A DNA stretch of 64,000 nucleotides from Streptomyces sp. PsTaAH-137 (lineage in GTDB: Bacteria; Actinomycetota; Actinomycetes; Streptomycetales; Streptomycetaceae), in contig NZ_QLLY01000008.1 of NCBI RefSeq assembly GCF_003259365.1, positions 248,001 to 312,000 on the forward strand, written 5' to 3'. The notes below the pieces were generated by a model that had not been told where the DNA came from, made no database searches, and was given only the letters and a program-made list of their open reading frames with translations. The position numbers and the translations under genes are program-made. This document shows positions 33,045 to 41,838 of the stretch, in pieces (within the stretch, counting starts at the first letter, position 1; the number at the start of each line of letters is the position of its first letter).

Positions 33045-34049
33045 TCACGAACCGGCGTTGGCCAGCTTCACCGCGTACGCGCCCCACCAGGCGCCGGCCT
33101 TGGGCCCGCCCTTGCAGGTGCCGTCGGACTCGCCCGGCCGCTTCACCCACAGGTACGCCTTCACCAGCGGGTCGTCGGTCTTCGTGGTCGGGGTCTCGCC
33201 GAGGGCCCGGCCGGGCGGATTGCACCAGCGCTCGTCCGGATCGCCGCTCGTGTACGGCCCGTTGCCGTTGCGGCTGGTGTCCACGACGAACGGCTTGCCG
33301 CCGACCTTCGCCGAGAGCTCCTTGCCGTAGCGGATGGAGTCCTCCGTGGAGTAGAAGTTCGACACGTTCACCGAGAAGCCGTCGGCCTGGTCGACGCCGG
33401 AGCGCTGGAGCGGCTGGAAGATCTGGTCGGGCTTGCCCCAGCCCGCATTCCCCGCGTCCAGGTAGACCTTGGTGTCCTTCAGCGTCTTGAGCTTCGCGAC
33501 CGCGCCCTTGAGCAGGTCGTAGCGCTCCTCGTGGAACTGGCCCGGCGTGCAGTTGTCCACCATGTGCTGCACCGCGTCCGGCTCCAGGATCACCGTCGCG
33601 GGCCGGTCGCCGATGCCTGCGGCGACCTGGTCGATGAACGCCCGGTACGCGTCGCCGTCCGCGGCGCCGCCCTGCGAGTAGTTGCCGCAGTCGCGGTGCG
33701 GGATGTTGTAGATGACGAGCAGCGCGTCCCGGTCGGCCTTCTGGGCGGCCTCCGTGTAGCCACGCGCCTGCGACTCGGCGTTCTCCGGGAGGATCCACTC
33801 GCCGCTCGGCTGCTCGGCGATCTTGCGGACCGCCGCCGCTTCGTCGTCCTTGCCGTCCTTCTCCAGGGCGGCCACGGCCTCGGCGGCCTTGCTGTCGGGA
33901 TTGACCCAGAACGGATCGGCGCTCTTCGGCTGCTGCCCGACCGGACGGGCCGAGCTGTCGTCGCCCTTCTTGTCGCCTCCGGAGGAACACGCGGACACGA
34001 GCAGCGCCGCCCCCACGACGACCGCTCCGGCCCTCAGTTTCCGGTACAT
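33045..34049 (-). CDS. cslZ: Glycoside hydrolase family 6 endoglucanase-like lipoprotein CslZ
   Basis: The 334 residues start with a lipoprotein signal (lipobox LVSAC, Cys21) and a Ser/Gly/Asp-rich linker. GH6 hallmarks follow: YNIPHRDCGNYSQGG with Asp120, LEPDAV with the catalytic acid Asp158, and FVVDTSRNGNGPY. It should cut beta-1,4-glucan at the cell surface. CslZ lies convergent to cslA-glxA in streptomycetes and is thought to trim or release the CslA product during tip growth. Confidence 0.93.
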   Translation of the reverse strand: MYRKLRAGAVVVGAALLVSACSSGGDKKGDDSSARPVGQQPKSADPFWVNPDSKAAEAVAALEKDGKDDEAAAVRKIAEQPSGEWILPENAESQARGYTEAAQKADRDALLVIYNIPHRDCGNYSQGGAADGDAYRAFIDQVAAGIGDRPATVILEPDAVQHMVDNCTPGQFHEERYDLLKGAVAKLKTLKDTKVYLDAGNAGWGKPDQIFQPLQRSGVDQADGFSVNVSNFYSTEDSIRYGKELSAKVGGKPFVVDTSRNGNGPYTSGDPDERWCNPPGRALGETPTTKTDDPLVKAYLWVKRPGESDGTCKGGPKAGAWWGAYAVKLANAGS

Positions 34050-34213
34050 CCACTCCCCCTTGGGTGCACTGTCTGGCCCTCAATCGTGACATACGCCCTC
34101 GCGCGGTCACGAGGCCGGACGGTGCTTGTCCAAGAGCTGTTACAGCACGCCGGAGCGGGGTAGGCGCCCCGCCGTCGGGGGCCTGTCCCAGCGGGGCGGA
34201 AGAGGTGGTACAC

Positions 34214-34966
34214 ATGTCGCAGGAGTCCCGTGAACTGCGGCTCGCCGCAACACTGGTGGAGTTCGCCGACACCCTCATCGGTGACTTCGACCCCGCCCTG
34301 CACCTGAGCCGCCTGGCCGACCGCTGCATGGAGTTCCTGGGCGCGCGCGGCGCGGGCGTGACGCTGCTGGAGGCGAACGGCCGGCCCGGCCCGGTCGTGC
34401 ACGGCGCCCAACAGCCGGAGTCCGTACGGGAGCTGCTGGAGTGGGAGCAGGAGGCCGGCCCGGTGCACGACAGCCTGGCGTCCGGGCGGGCGGCGCGGGC
34501 CGTGCACCTGGCGTCGCGGGAGGCCGTCGCCCACTGGCCCGAGTTCACCGCGGCCGCTCGCCGGTTCGGGATCGCGGCGGCGTACGCGGTGCCGCTGCGC
34601 CGGCACGAGACGCTGCTCGGCGCGCTCAGCGTCTACACCCCGCATCCGCCGTCCGCGGAGGGCGGGTTGGCGATCGCACAGTCCCTTGCCGACGCAACCA
34701 CCGTGGGGCTGCTCAACCATCGCGCCTACGCCCAGTACAGGCAGTTGTCGGGGCAGCTGCGAGAAGCGCTTGCCAGCCGTGTGCGGATCGAACAGGCAAA
34801 GGGGATGCTCGCGGAGCGCTGGGGCACGACTCCGGACGGCGCGTTCGACACGTTGCGCCAGTACGCGCGCAGGAACCGGCGCCCGCTCGACCAGGTGGCG
34901 CGCGCGGTCGTGCACCGCGTCCTGACCGACACCCAGTTGCGCGCCGACAGGTCCGGACCTGCCTGA
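34214..34966 (+). CDS. GAF and ANTAR domain RNA-binding regulator
   Basis: ATG 34214 has AGAGGTGG upstream; the 50 residues of the longer frame look non-coding. The 250-residue protein has a GAF sensory domain (about 10-180: LARLADRCMEFLGARGAGVTLLE-like region, AYAVPLRRHETLLGALSVY). A C-terminal ANTAR helix bundle (RIEQAKGMLAERWGTTPDGAFDTLRQYARRNRRPL) follows. ANTAR domains bind paired hairpins in nascent RNA and prevent termination. The GAF ligand and the target RNA are unknown. It is divergent from cslZ with 164 bases between. Confidence 0.93.
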   Translation: MSQESRELRLAATLVEFADTLIGDFDPALHLSRLADRCMEFLGARGAGVTLLEANGRPGPVVHGAQQPESVRELLEWEQEAGPVHDSLASGRAARAVHLASREAVAHWPEFTAAARRFGIAAAYAVPLRRHETLLGALSVYTPHPPSAEGGLAIAQSLADATTVGLLNHRAYAQYRQLSGQLREALASRVRIEQAKGMLAERWGTTPDGAFDTLRQYARRNRRPLDQVARAVVHRVLTDTQLRADRSGPA

Positions 34967-35243
34967 GAAGCGGCTCTCACCTGCGCCGACCACGCAGCGC
35001 CACCATCCTCGTACTTGGCGTCAAACGCCCTCTATCCTGTGCGCCCCATCCGTCCTAGAGTCGGTGCCAGTGGCCCCAGACCTCGGCCTTCAGGACCGGG
35101 AAGGTTCCCCGCCCAGGGGAAGATTTCTCCTTCGAGCCTCCTGCGCCGGCGCCGGGTTACTCCCGCAGCCCGCTGCGCGCGCGGTCGAGGACCAGTCCGG
35201 CCGGCGGCTCCGGGGGGAGCGGGCCGCCGGCCGGCCAGGTGCG

Positions 35244-35912
35244 TCAGCCGGCCCGACGCGCGGGCTGCTCGACGCCCGACAGATACGCGGAGACGACGAC
35301 GTTCGCCGTGTAGGTGCGGGACGCCTTGTCGAAGGTGCCGCCGCAGGTGATCAGGCGCAGTTCGGCGCGGGACGGGTCGTGCGGGCCGTAGGCCCTGGCG
35401 GGGTCGAAATGCTTGCGGTCGTAGACCTCGACCTCGTCGACGGTGAAGGAGGCGATGGAGCCGTCGTCGCGCACCACCTTCACGGTGTCGCCGGGCTTCG
35501 CCTCGCTGAGGTGGTAGAAGACGGCCGGCCTGGTCTCGGTGTCGACGTGGCCGACGAAGAGGGACGTGCCCCGCTCCCCCGGACGGGCGCCCCCGCCGTA
35601 CCAGCCGACGACGCCCGCCTGGTCGTAGGGCGGCGGGTCGACGGCTCCGCCGCCGTCGAGGCCGCGGGCCACGACGGGCGCCTGGATGCGCAGCGCGGCG
35701 ACGTCGACGCGCTGCGGCTTCGCGCCCTTGACCGGCTTGTGCGCGGCGGGCAGCTCGGCCCCGAAGGGGCGCCCGACGGCGGCGGCGTCGCCGGTCGCGG
35801 GCCCGGACAGGGACACGTCGGTGGCGCCGCGCCCCCACAGCCACAGGCCGAGCAGGAGCACCGCCCAGGCGATGCCCGTGATCAGCCGTCCCGCGCCGGG
35901 ATGCTTGCTCAC
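35244..35912 (-). CDS. Class F sortase
   Basis: The 222-residue protein has an N-terminal membrane anchor (ITGIAWAVLLLGLWLWG), a Pro/Ala linker and a sortase barrel. His122 in FVGHVDTETRPAVFYHL, Cys190 in LRLITCGGTFD and an arginine a few residues later (Arg199) form the transpeptidase active site. The CGGTFD form marks class F. It sits outside the membrane and should cleave a sorting motif or join a surface protein to peptidoglycan. Its operon partner, eight bases upstream, is a small surface protein. Confidence 0.93.
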   Translation of the reverse strand: MSKHPGAGRLITGIAWAVLLLGLWLWGRGATDVSLSGPATGDAAAVGRPFGAELPAAHKPVKGAKPQRVDVAALRIQAPVVARGLDGGGAVDPPPYDQAGVVGWYGGGARPGERGTSLFVGHVDTETRPAVFYHLSEAKPGDTVKVVRDDGSIASFTVDEVEVYDRKHFDPARAYGPHDPSRAELRLITCGGTFDKASRTYTANVVVSAYLSGVEQPARRAG

Positions 35913-35919
35913 CGTGGGC

Positions 35920-36498
35920 TCACTGCCGTGCGGACCGGCGGCGCCGGACGCTGCGGAAGGCCACGGCGACGGCGGCGACCGCGGCGAGGACGAGCCCGAT
36001 GACGGCGTGCCGGGTGCCGGGGCCCTCGGTGGCCACGGCGGCCCGGCCGGTGTCCGCGGCGGCGGCCGGGTGGGCCGCGGTGCCGCCGCCCCCGGCGTGC
36101 ACGGGCGCTGTCGGGCTCGGCGGCGGTGTGTGGCCGCCCGGCAGGACCCGGACGCTGCCCTTGATCTCGGAGAGGATGTCGCGGCCGGGGCAGACCACGA
36201 GGATCTCGTAGGTGCCGGGGGCCGCGGCCGACTTCACCCGGGCCTCGCCGAACAGGGTCGGCTGGTCGGCCGAGGGCCCGAGCCGCGCGGGCCCCACGAA
36301 GGCCGCCGAGGTGGCCGTGCCGGTCCTGCCGTCGCAGCCGGAGACCCGCAGATCGACCTCGGTGCCCGGCGGCACGCCGTAGGGGGTGACGGTGACGGAT
36401 CCGCCGCCCTCCGCGTGGGCCGGGGCCGCGGAGACCGGCAGCGCCACGAGAGCGGCGGCCGCGCCTGCGGCACGGAGAGCGAGCAGACCTGTACGCAT
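35920..36498 (-). CDS. Secreted, C-terminally membrane-anchored surface protein paired with the class F sortase
   Basis: 192 residues: a signal peptide (AAGAAAALVALPVSAAPAHA), a beta-rich domain with two cysteines (RVSGCDGRTG, EILVVCPGRD) that could pair, and a Pro/Ala linker. A C-terminal hydrophobic helix ends in RSVRRRRS. There is no obvious LPXTG or LAXTG motif before the helix (the sequence is EGPGTRHAVIG). It may be anchored by the membrane only, or use a sequence the class F enzyme prefers. ATG 36498 has a good AGGAGG ribosome binding site upstream. Confidence 0.75.
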   Translation of the reverse strand: MRTGLLALRAAGAAAALVALPVSAAPAHAEGGGSVTVTPYGVPPGTEVDLRVSGCDGRTGTATSAAFVGPARLGPSADQPTLFGEARVKSAAAPGTYEILVVCPGRDILSEIKGSVRVLPGGHTPPPSPTAPVHAGGGGTAAHPAAAADTGRAAVATEGPGTRHAVIGLVLAAVAAVAVAFRSVRRRRSARQ

Positions 36499-36591
36499 CG
36501 TGAACCTCCTGTTACTGGCAGGTTCACGCGCCCGGCGGCATTCCGCATCCCGGGAGCCGCCGTGCGACGGAGGTCCGGCGGGATCGGACGG

Positions 36592-37371
36592 TCAGACCAG
36601 GTCGACGAGGTCCGCGATGGAGTCGACGACGTGCGACGGCGTGAACGGGTACTTCGCGATGTCGGCGTCGCTGGTCAGCCCGGTCCGTACGAGGAAGGTC
36701 TGCATGCCCGCCTCCAGGCCGGCCAGCACGTCGGTGTCCATCCGGTCGCCGATCATGGCGCTGGTCTCGGAGTGCGCGCCGATCGCGTTGAGCCCGGTGC
36801 GCATCATCAGCGGGTTCGGCTTGCCCGCGAAGTAGGGCTGCTTGCCGGTGGCCTTGGTGATGAGGGCGGCGACGGCGCCGGTGGCGGGCAGCGGGCCCTC
36901 GGTGGAGGGGCCCGTCTCGTCGGGGTTGGTGCAGATGAAGCGGGCCCCGTCGTTAATCAGCCGGACCGCCTTGGTCATGGCCTCGAAGGAGTACGTGCGG
37001 GTCTCGCCGAGGACCACGTAGTCGGGGGCGTGGTCGGTGAGGACGTAGCCGATGTCGTGCAGGGCCGTGGTCAGGCCGGCCTCGCCGATCACGTACGCGG
37101 TGCCGCCGGGGCGCTGGGACTCAAGGAACTTGGCGGTGGCGAGCGCGGACGTCCAGATGTTGCCGACCGGGACCTCCAGGCCCATGCGGGTCAGCCGGGC
37201 CTGGAGGTCGCGGGCGGTGTAGATCGAGTTGTTGGTCAGCACCAGGAAGGGCTTGCCGGAGTCGCGGAGCTTCTTGATGAAGGAGTCGGCGCCGGGGATC
37301 GGCACCCCTTCGTGGATGAGCACCCCGTCCATGTCGGTGAGCCATGAATCGATGGGCTTGCGCTCTGCCAT
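36592..37371 (-). CDS. HAD-IIA family hydrolase (NagD-like)
   Basis: ATG 37371 is nine bases after GGAG. The 259 residues have the HAD nucleophile motif LTDMDGVLIHEG (Asp13, Asp15), motif II LVLTNNS, a lysine in FAGKPNPLM and motif IV MIGDRMDTDVLAGLEAG. The length and the C2 cap fit the NagD-type phosphatases acting on nucleotides or sugar phosphates. It is the last gene of the phosphonate-type cluster and may dephosphorylate a product of that pathway. It is not of the PhnX phosphonatase type. Confidence 0.92.
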   Translation of the reverse strand: MAERKPIDSWLTDMDGVLIHEGVPIPGADSFIKKLRDSGKPFLVLTNNSIYTARDLQARLTRMGLEVPVGNIWTSALATAKFLESQRPGGTAYVIGEAGLTTALHDIGYVLTDHAPDYVVLGETRTYSFEAMTKAVRLINDGARFICTNPDETGPSTEGPLPATGAVAALITKATGKQPYFAGKPNPLMMRTGLNAIGAHSETSAMIGDRMDTDVLAGLEAGMQTFLVRTGLTSDADIAKYPFTPSHVVDSIADLVDLV

Positions 37372-37454
37372 GGGGTGCACTCCTGCGGTCCGCGGTGAAA
37401 CGACTGTGCTGAACGGGGCGCCGGGACGACACTGTGCCGACGCCCCCAGCCTAA

Positions 37455-38939
37455 TCAGGATTGGCTGATCTTGACCCCGTCCACGGTCCAGAACCAGTTG
37501 TTGCCGCCGGTGTACCGGAAGCGGACCTGCGCGGTGGTCGCCCCGGCCGGCACCTGGAGGGCGACGGTCTCGGTGCGGGAGGAGACGTCGGCGGTGTACG
37601 TCTTCACGGAGACCGGCGCCGCGCCGCCGTAGGAGACCAGGACCTCGCCCTTCTGCGGGGACTCCTGACGGTAGAAGGTCGTGTACGTGAGCGTGGCCGC
37701 GCGCCCGCCGGTGACCGGGTAGGCGGGGCTGATCAGGGTGGAGTCGAAGGAGCCCGAGACGGTCTTGTCGGACCACTCGTCGCCGTCGGCGACCGCGAAG
37801 ACGTTGCGGGCCCGGACGTTGGACTCGCGCTGCTGGTCGCGCTCGGCCTTGGTCCAGAACTCGTCGGTGGTGAAGGTCCAGCCGCGCCACTCGGTGACGC
37901 CGCCGGTGCCCATCGTGGAGTTGTCGACGGACCAGCCGCTCGGCGGGGTGTGGGTGAAGCCGACGACGCCGGTGCCGATGCCGCTCTCGTCGACCGGCCC
38001 GGTGAGCTTGGCGCGCAGGCTGTCGAAGTCGTCGGGGCTCGGCTGCTGGATCGGGCGGCCGTCCAGGCCCCAGGCCGGGTCGAGCGCGACGCCGAGGTGG
38101 GCGAGGGCGCTGGCCGCGATGTCGGGCATCTTCACGTCGTACCGGGTGGACCCGGCGGTGACCGTGCCGCCGACGGCGATCATGAAGGTCTGCCGCTCGG
38201 GCCAGGTGGAGCCGCCGTGGCCGCCCGCGTCGGTGTGCCCGTGGTCGGCGGTGACCATGATCAGCCAGTCCTCACTGGCGTACGTGGCACGGGACTTCAC
38301 GGCGTCGACGATCTGGCCGACCTGGCCGTCGACGCCGTGGATGGCGTCCAGGTACTGCTGGCTGGCGGCGCCGTAGCTGTGGCCCGCGTGGTCGACGTTG
38401 TCGAGCTGGAGGAAGACCGCGTCGGGGTTGGCGCTCTTCAGCTGGGCGACGGCGCGGCTGGTGGTGCCGGTGTCGTACTCGGCGCTGGGCGTGGAGACGC
38501 GGGTGTCGACCTTCGAGGAGAAGACGGTGTCGGTCAGCGGCGCCCAGGAGGAGACGGCGTACGTGGACAGGGCGGGCTTCGCGGTCTCGATGCGGGTGAG
38601 GAAGTCCGGGTACTGGGCGAACTTCTGACCGGTGAAGTTGTTGTCCTTCACGTTGTGCTTGTCGGGCCACACGCCGGTGATCAGCGTGGACCAGCCGGGC
38701 CCGGACAGGGTCGGGGCCAGCGGGTTGGCGTAGATCGAGCTGGGGGCGGTGAGGCCGGCCGCCATGAGGGCCTTCAGGCGGGGCGCGTCGGCGTCCTTGA
38801 TTCTGCTCAGAAGGGTGCCGTCGAGGCCGATGACCAGGACCTTGGGCGTCTTGGCGGCGCCGAAGGCCGTGGCGGGCAGGGTCAGGGCGGCGGCCGCGGT
38901 GGCGGTGCCGATGAGCAGGGAGCGGCGGGTGAGCGACAT
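37455..38939 (-). CDS. Exported alkaline-phosphatase-superfamily phosphodiesterase/phosphatase
   Basis: The 494 residues start with a Tat signal (TRRSLLIG). The metal centre is visible: Asp40 in VIGLDGTLL, the likely nucleophile Thr77 in APTLSGPGWS, Asp183 and His187 in DNVDHAGHSYG, and Asp232/His233 and His241 in TADHGHTDAGGHGG. It belongs to the nucleotide-pyrophosphatase/phosphodiesterase group, which also includes phosphonoacetate hydrolase. The C-terminal 200 residues are a beta-rich carbohydrate-binding-like region. Placed beside a phosphonate-type importer, it probably frees phosphorus from an organophosphorus compound outside the cell. Confidence 0.87.
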   Translation of the reverse strand: MSLTRRSLLIGTATAAAALTLPATAFGAAKTPKVLVIGLDGTLLSRIKDADAPRLKALMAAGLTAPSSIYANPLAPTLSGPGWSTLITGVWPDKHNVKDNNFTGQKFAQYPDFLTRIETAKPALSTYAVSSWAPLTDTVFSSKVDTRVSTPSAEYDTGTTSRAVAQLKSANPDAVFLQLDNVDHAGHSYGAASQQYLDAIHGVDGQVGQIVDAVKSRATYASEDWLIMVTADHGHTDAGGHGGSTWPERQTFMIAVGGTVTAGSTRYDVKMPDIAASALAHLGVALDPAWGLDGRPIQQPSPDDFDSLRAKLTGPVDESGIGTGVVGFTHTPPSGWSVDNSTMGTGGVTEWRGWTFTTDEFWTKAERDQQRESNVRARNVFAVADGDEWSDKTVSGSFDSTLISPAYPVTGGRAATLTYTTFYRQESPQKGEVLVSYGGAAPVSVKTYTADVSSRTETVALQVPAGATTAQVRFRYTGGNNWFWTVDGVKISQS

Positions 38940-38968
38940 GCGGTCCTCCGGGACGTGGCGGCATGGCT

Positions 38969-39015
38969 TGGTCCAACACCCCTGATTCCACAGGAGTGTT
39001 GGACCAGACCCGTTA
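38969..39015. promoter_or_regulatory. Inverted repeat and operator site 1 upstream of the phosphatase gene
   Basis: TGGTCCAACACCCCTG and CAGGAGTGTTGGACCA are 16-base arms with one mismatch and a six-base loop (38969-39006). On the minus strand it is preceded by GATAACGGGTC. The core TAACGGGTCTGGTCCAAC also occurs, in 16 of 18 positions, at 43003-43022. It lies between the binding-protein gene and the phosphatase gene. Confidence 0.6.
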
Positions 39016-39070
39016 TCTTTTGGTGACACGGACGCGAATGCCCAGGGACATTCGTCACCCCGTGATGAGC

Positions 39071-40132
39071 TCAGCTGCCGGTCGCGGACTTCCAGTCGTC
39101 CACGTACGCCGTCAGGTTCTTGTCGATGTCGTTCCAGTCCGGCTCGAAGATCTCCACGCCGTCCATGATCTTGGCGAGGGCGATGGCGTTCTCGTCGGTG
39201 GCCTTGACGTCGGCGCGGGCGGAGAAGCCGCCGCCGATGGAACTGACCTCCTGCTGCTGCTTCGCGGCGAGCATGAAGTCCAGGAGCTTCTTGCCGTTGG
39301 CGGTGTGCGGGGCGTTCTTCACGAGGCCGGCCGCGTAGGGCAGGGCGAAGGAGGTCGGCTTGCCGCCGTCCGCCTTGGGGAACCAGATGCCGAGGTTCGG
39401 CGCGTCCTTGGACTGGGCGTAGTTCATCTGCACATCGCCGTTGGCGACGAGGAGTTCGCCCTTGTCGACCTTCGGGGCCAGCTTGCCGGTGGAGGCGGAC
39501 GGGCCGACGTTGTTGGCCTGGAGCTTCTTCAGGTAGTCCATGGCCTGCTGCTTGCCGCCGAAGTCGTGCATCGCCTTGACGACGACCGCGGTGCCGTCGC
39601 CCGCGACACCCGGCGTGGAGTACTGGAGCTTGTTCTTGAACTTCCCGTCGAGCAGCTCGTCCCACGTGGTGGGCGCCGACTTCAGCTCCTTCTTGTTGTA
39701 GATGAAGCCGAAGTAGTTGTTCACGACGGAGGTCCAGGTGCCGTCGGCGCCCTTGTCCGCGCCGTCGACCTGGTCCGAGCCCTCGGGCGCGTACTTGGCG
39801 AGCAGGCCCTTGCCGCCGGCCTGCTGGATGAACGGCGGCAGGGTGACGAGGACGTCGGCCTGCGTGTTCGTCTTCTCGCGCACGGCGCGCTGGACGACCT
39901 CGCCGGAGCCGCCCTCGACGTACTTGACCTTGATGCCGGTCTTGGCGGTGAAGTCCTTGAAGACCTTGTCGTACCAGCCGTCGCCGTTCTCGCCCTTGAG
40001 GCCGTCGGCGCTGTAGACGGTGACGACCTTCTCGTCGGAGGCGGCGGAGCTGCCGCCGCACGCGGTGAGGGAGGCGGCGAGGGCGAGGCTGCCGGTGACG
40101 GCGCCTACGGTGGTGAGCGTGTTTCTGCGCAT
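39071..40132 (-). CDS. Phosphonate-type (2-aminoethylphosphonate-like) ABC transporter substrate-binding lipoprotein
   Basis: The 353-residue lipoprotein has the lipobox SLTACGG. It then shows the extracellular solute-binding family 1/ferric-binding-like fold (VVTVYSADGLKGENGDGWYDKVFKDFTAKTGIKVKYVEGGSGEVVQR). This is close in pattern to the 2-aminoethylphosphonate binding protein group, but thiamine- and iron-binding proteins look alike by eye. A pocket of aspartates and tyrosines (for example NNYFGFIYNKKELK) is present. It is first to be met by substrate and feeds the two permeases encoded upstream. Confidence 0.8.
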   Translation of the reverse strand: MRRNTLTTVGAVTGSLALAASLTACGGSSAASDEKVVTVYSADGLKGENGDGWYDKVFKDFTAKTGIKVKYVEGGSGEVVQRAVREKTNTQADVLVTLPPFIQQAGGKGLLAKYAPEGSDQVDGADKGADGTWTSVVNNYFGFIYNKKELKSAPTTWDELLDGKFKNKLQYSTPGVAGDGTAVVVKAMHDFGGKQQAMDYLKKLQANNVGPSASTGKLAPKVDKGELLVANGDVQMNYAQSKDAPNLGIWFPKADGGKPTSFALPYAAGLVKNAPHTANGKKLLDFMLAAKQQQEVSSIGGGFSARADVKATDENAIALAKIMDGVEIFEPDWNDIDKNLTAYVDDWKSATGS

Positions 40133-40181
40133 GGCGAGGTGAACTCCGTAGAAGAGCAGGGGCGTTGTCGGGACGAGGCTT

Positions 40182-40979
40182 CTAGCGGTATGAGGCTTTG
40201 GTGCGGATCCGCGAGACGGCGAGCAGGACGAGCAGCGTCGCGGCCATCAGGACCACCGCGATCGCGGAGCCGGTGAACAGCGAGCCGCGGTCGGTGGTCG
40301 CGTAGATCTGCACCGGCAGCGGCATCCAGTCCGGCGGGTAGAGCATCATGGTGGCGCTCAACTCGCCCATGGACAGGGCGAAGCAGAGCCCGGCCGCCGC
40401 GTTCAGGGACGGCAGCAGCAGGGGCAGCTTCACCTTCCACAGGACGTACGAAGGCCGGGCGCCGAGCGACGCCGCGGCCTGTTCGTAGACCGGGTCGAGA
40501 CGCACGATGGCGGCCGAGACCGACTGGTAGGCGAACGCCGTGACAAGAATCGTGTGCGCGATGATGACGATCCAGCGGGTGCCGTTGAGCAGCATCGGCG
40601 GCTTGCTGAACGCGACGAGCACGGCGAGCCCGACCACGACGGACGGCACGGCGACGGGCAGCACGAACAGCGCGTCCATGGCGCGCCGTCCGCGCTTCCT
40701 CAGCGACGCGGCGGCCAGCGCGGCCCACCCGCCGACCAGCAGCGCGAGCACACTCGCCGTGACGGCGGTGACCAGGCTGGTGGTGAGCGCGGTGAGCGAG
40801 TCCCCGCTGGTGGCGGCTGAGTAGTGCTCCCCGGTGAACCCGGAGGGCAGGGCCCCGGACCAGTTGCCGGCGAAGGACGCGGCGACGATGACGAGGAGGG
40901 GCAGGGCGAAGAGGGGCAGGAAGAGCACGAAGAAGACGGCCCAGGTGGCCCACTTGCCCGGCTTGCTATGCACCAACAC
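40182..40979 (-). CDS. Phosphonate-type ABC transporter permease 2
   Basis: 265 residues, six membrane helices. The coupling motif EQAAASLGARPSYVLWKVKLPLLLPSLNA contacts the ATPase. Its start overlaps the end of permease 1 by 14 bases. With permease 1 it forms the channel. Confidence 0.85.
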   Translation of the reverse strand: MLVHSKPGKWATWAVFFVLFLPLFALPLLVIVAASFAGNWSGALPSGFTGEHYSAATSGDSLTALTTSLVTAVTASVLALLVGGWAALAAASLRKRGRRAMDALFVLPVAVPSVVVGLAVLVAFSKPPMLLNGTRWIVIIAHTILVTAFAYQSVSAAIVRLDPVYEQAAASLGARPSYVLWKVKLPLLLPSLNAAAGLCFALSMGELSATMMLYPPDWMPLPVQIYATTDRGSLFTGSAIAVVLMAATLLVLLAVSRIRTKASYR

Positions 40980-41838
40980 GACGGCTCACCACCCGGTAGA
41001 TCCCGTACAGGCCGACGGAGATGGCCACGTTGACGACCGCCACGACGCAGGCCCCCGGATAGTCCGACTCCAGGATGGCCTTGCTGTACACGAGCATCGG
41101 CAACGTGGTGACCCCCTTGGCCCCGGTGAACAGCACGATCCCGAACTCGTTGAGGCACATCACGAGGACCAGCGAGCCGCCGGCGGCCAGCGCGGGCAGT
41201 GCCTCGGGCAGGATCACCTGCCGCACGATCCGCGCCGGTCGCGCCCCGAGCGACGAGGCGACCTCCAGCTGAGCCGTCTCCACCTGCGAGAACGCGGCGA
41301 GCAGCGGCCGCATCACGAACGGCGTGAAGTACGTGATCTCGGCGAGCAGCACGCCCCACGGCGTGGTGAGGAACTGGAACGGCCCGGTGGCGGCGCCCGT
41401 GACGTCCCGCCACAGGCCGTTGGCCATGCCCACCTGCCCGTACACGAACAGCAGCGCGAGCGTGATCAGGAAGGACGGAAAGGAGAGGAAGACGTCGATG
41501 AACTTGGCGACGGCCTTCCCGCCCGGGAACGGCACGAACGCGATGATCAGCGCGAGCGCGAACCCGAGGACCAGGCAGCCGATCGTCGAGCCGACGGCCA
41601 GCCACACCGTCGTACCGAGCGCCTCGCGGAAGGCCGTCGAGGCGAAGACGTCGCTGTACGGCTTGAGGGAGGTGCCGCCGGTGTCCGGCTGGAGGGACTG
41701 CTGGACGACGAGGAAGAGCGGGTAGAGGAAGACGACGGCGAGGGCGACGACCGGCGGCAGCGCCCACACCCAGGCGGGCGCCTTCCTGGGCGACTTGGGC
41801 GCGGCCTGCACGGGTACGTCGAGCGTGGCGCTAGTCAT
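40966..41838 (-). CDS. Phosphonate-type ABC transporter permease 1
   Basis: 290 residues, six membrane helices preceded by a short cytosolic tail. The coupling loop is LEVASSLGARPARIVRQVILPEALPAL. Its start overlaps the end of the ATPase gene by eight bases. Confidence 0.85.
   Translation of the reverse strand: MTSATLDVPVQAAPKSPRKAPAWVWALPPVVALAVVFLYPLFLVVQQSLQPDTGGTSLKPYSDVFASTAFREALGTTVWLAVGSTIGCLVLGFALALIIAFVPFPGGKAVAKFIDVFLSFPSFLITLALLFVYGQVGMANGLWRDVTGAATGPFQFLTTPWGVLLAEITYFTPFVMRPLLAAFSQVETAQLEVASSLGARPARIVRQVILPEALPALAAGGSLVLVMCLNEFGIVLFTGAKGVTTLPMLVYSKAILESDYPGACVVAVVNVAISVGLYGIYRVVSRRVGA

Noticed and set aside
35064..36002. Plus-strand frame opposite the class F sortase and its partner
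   Set aside because: No ribosome binding site, no recognisable motif, and it lies fully over two well supported minus-strand genes. The 34967-35243 gap itself shows no convincing gene.
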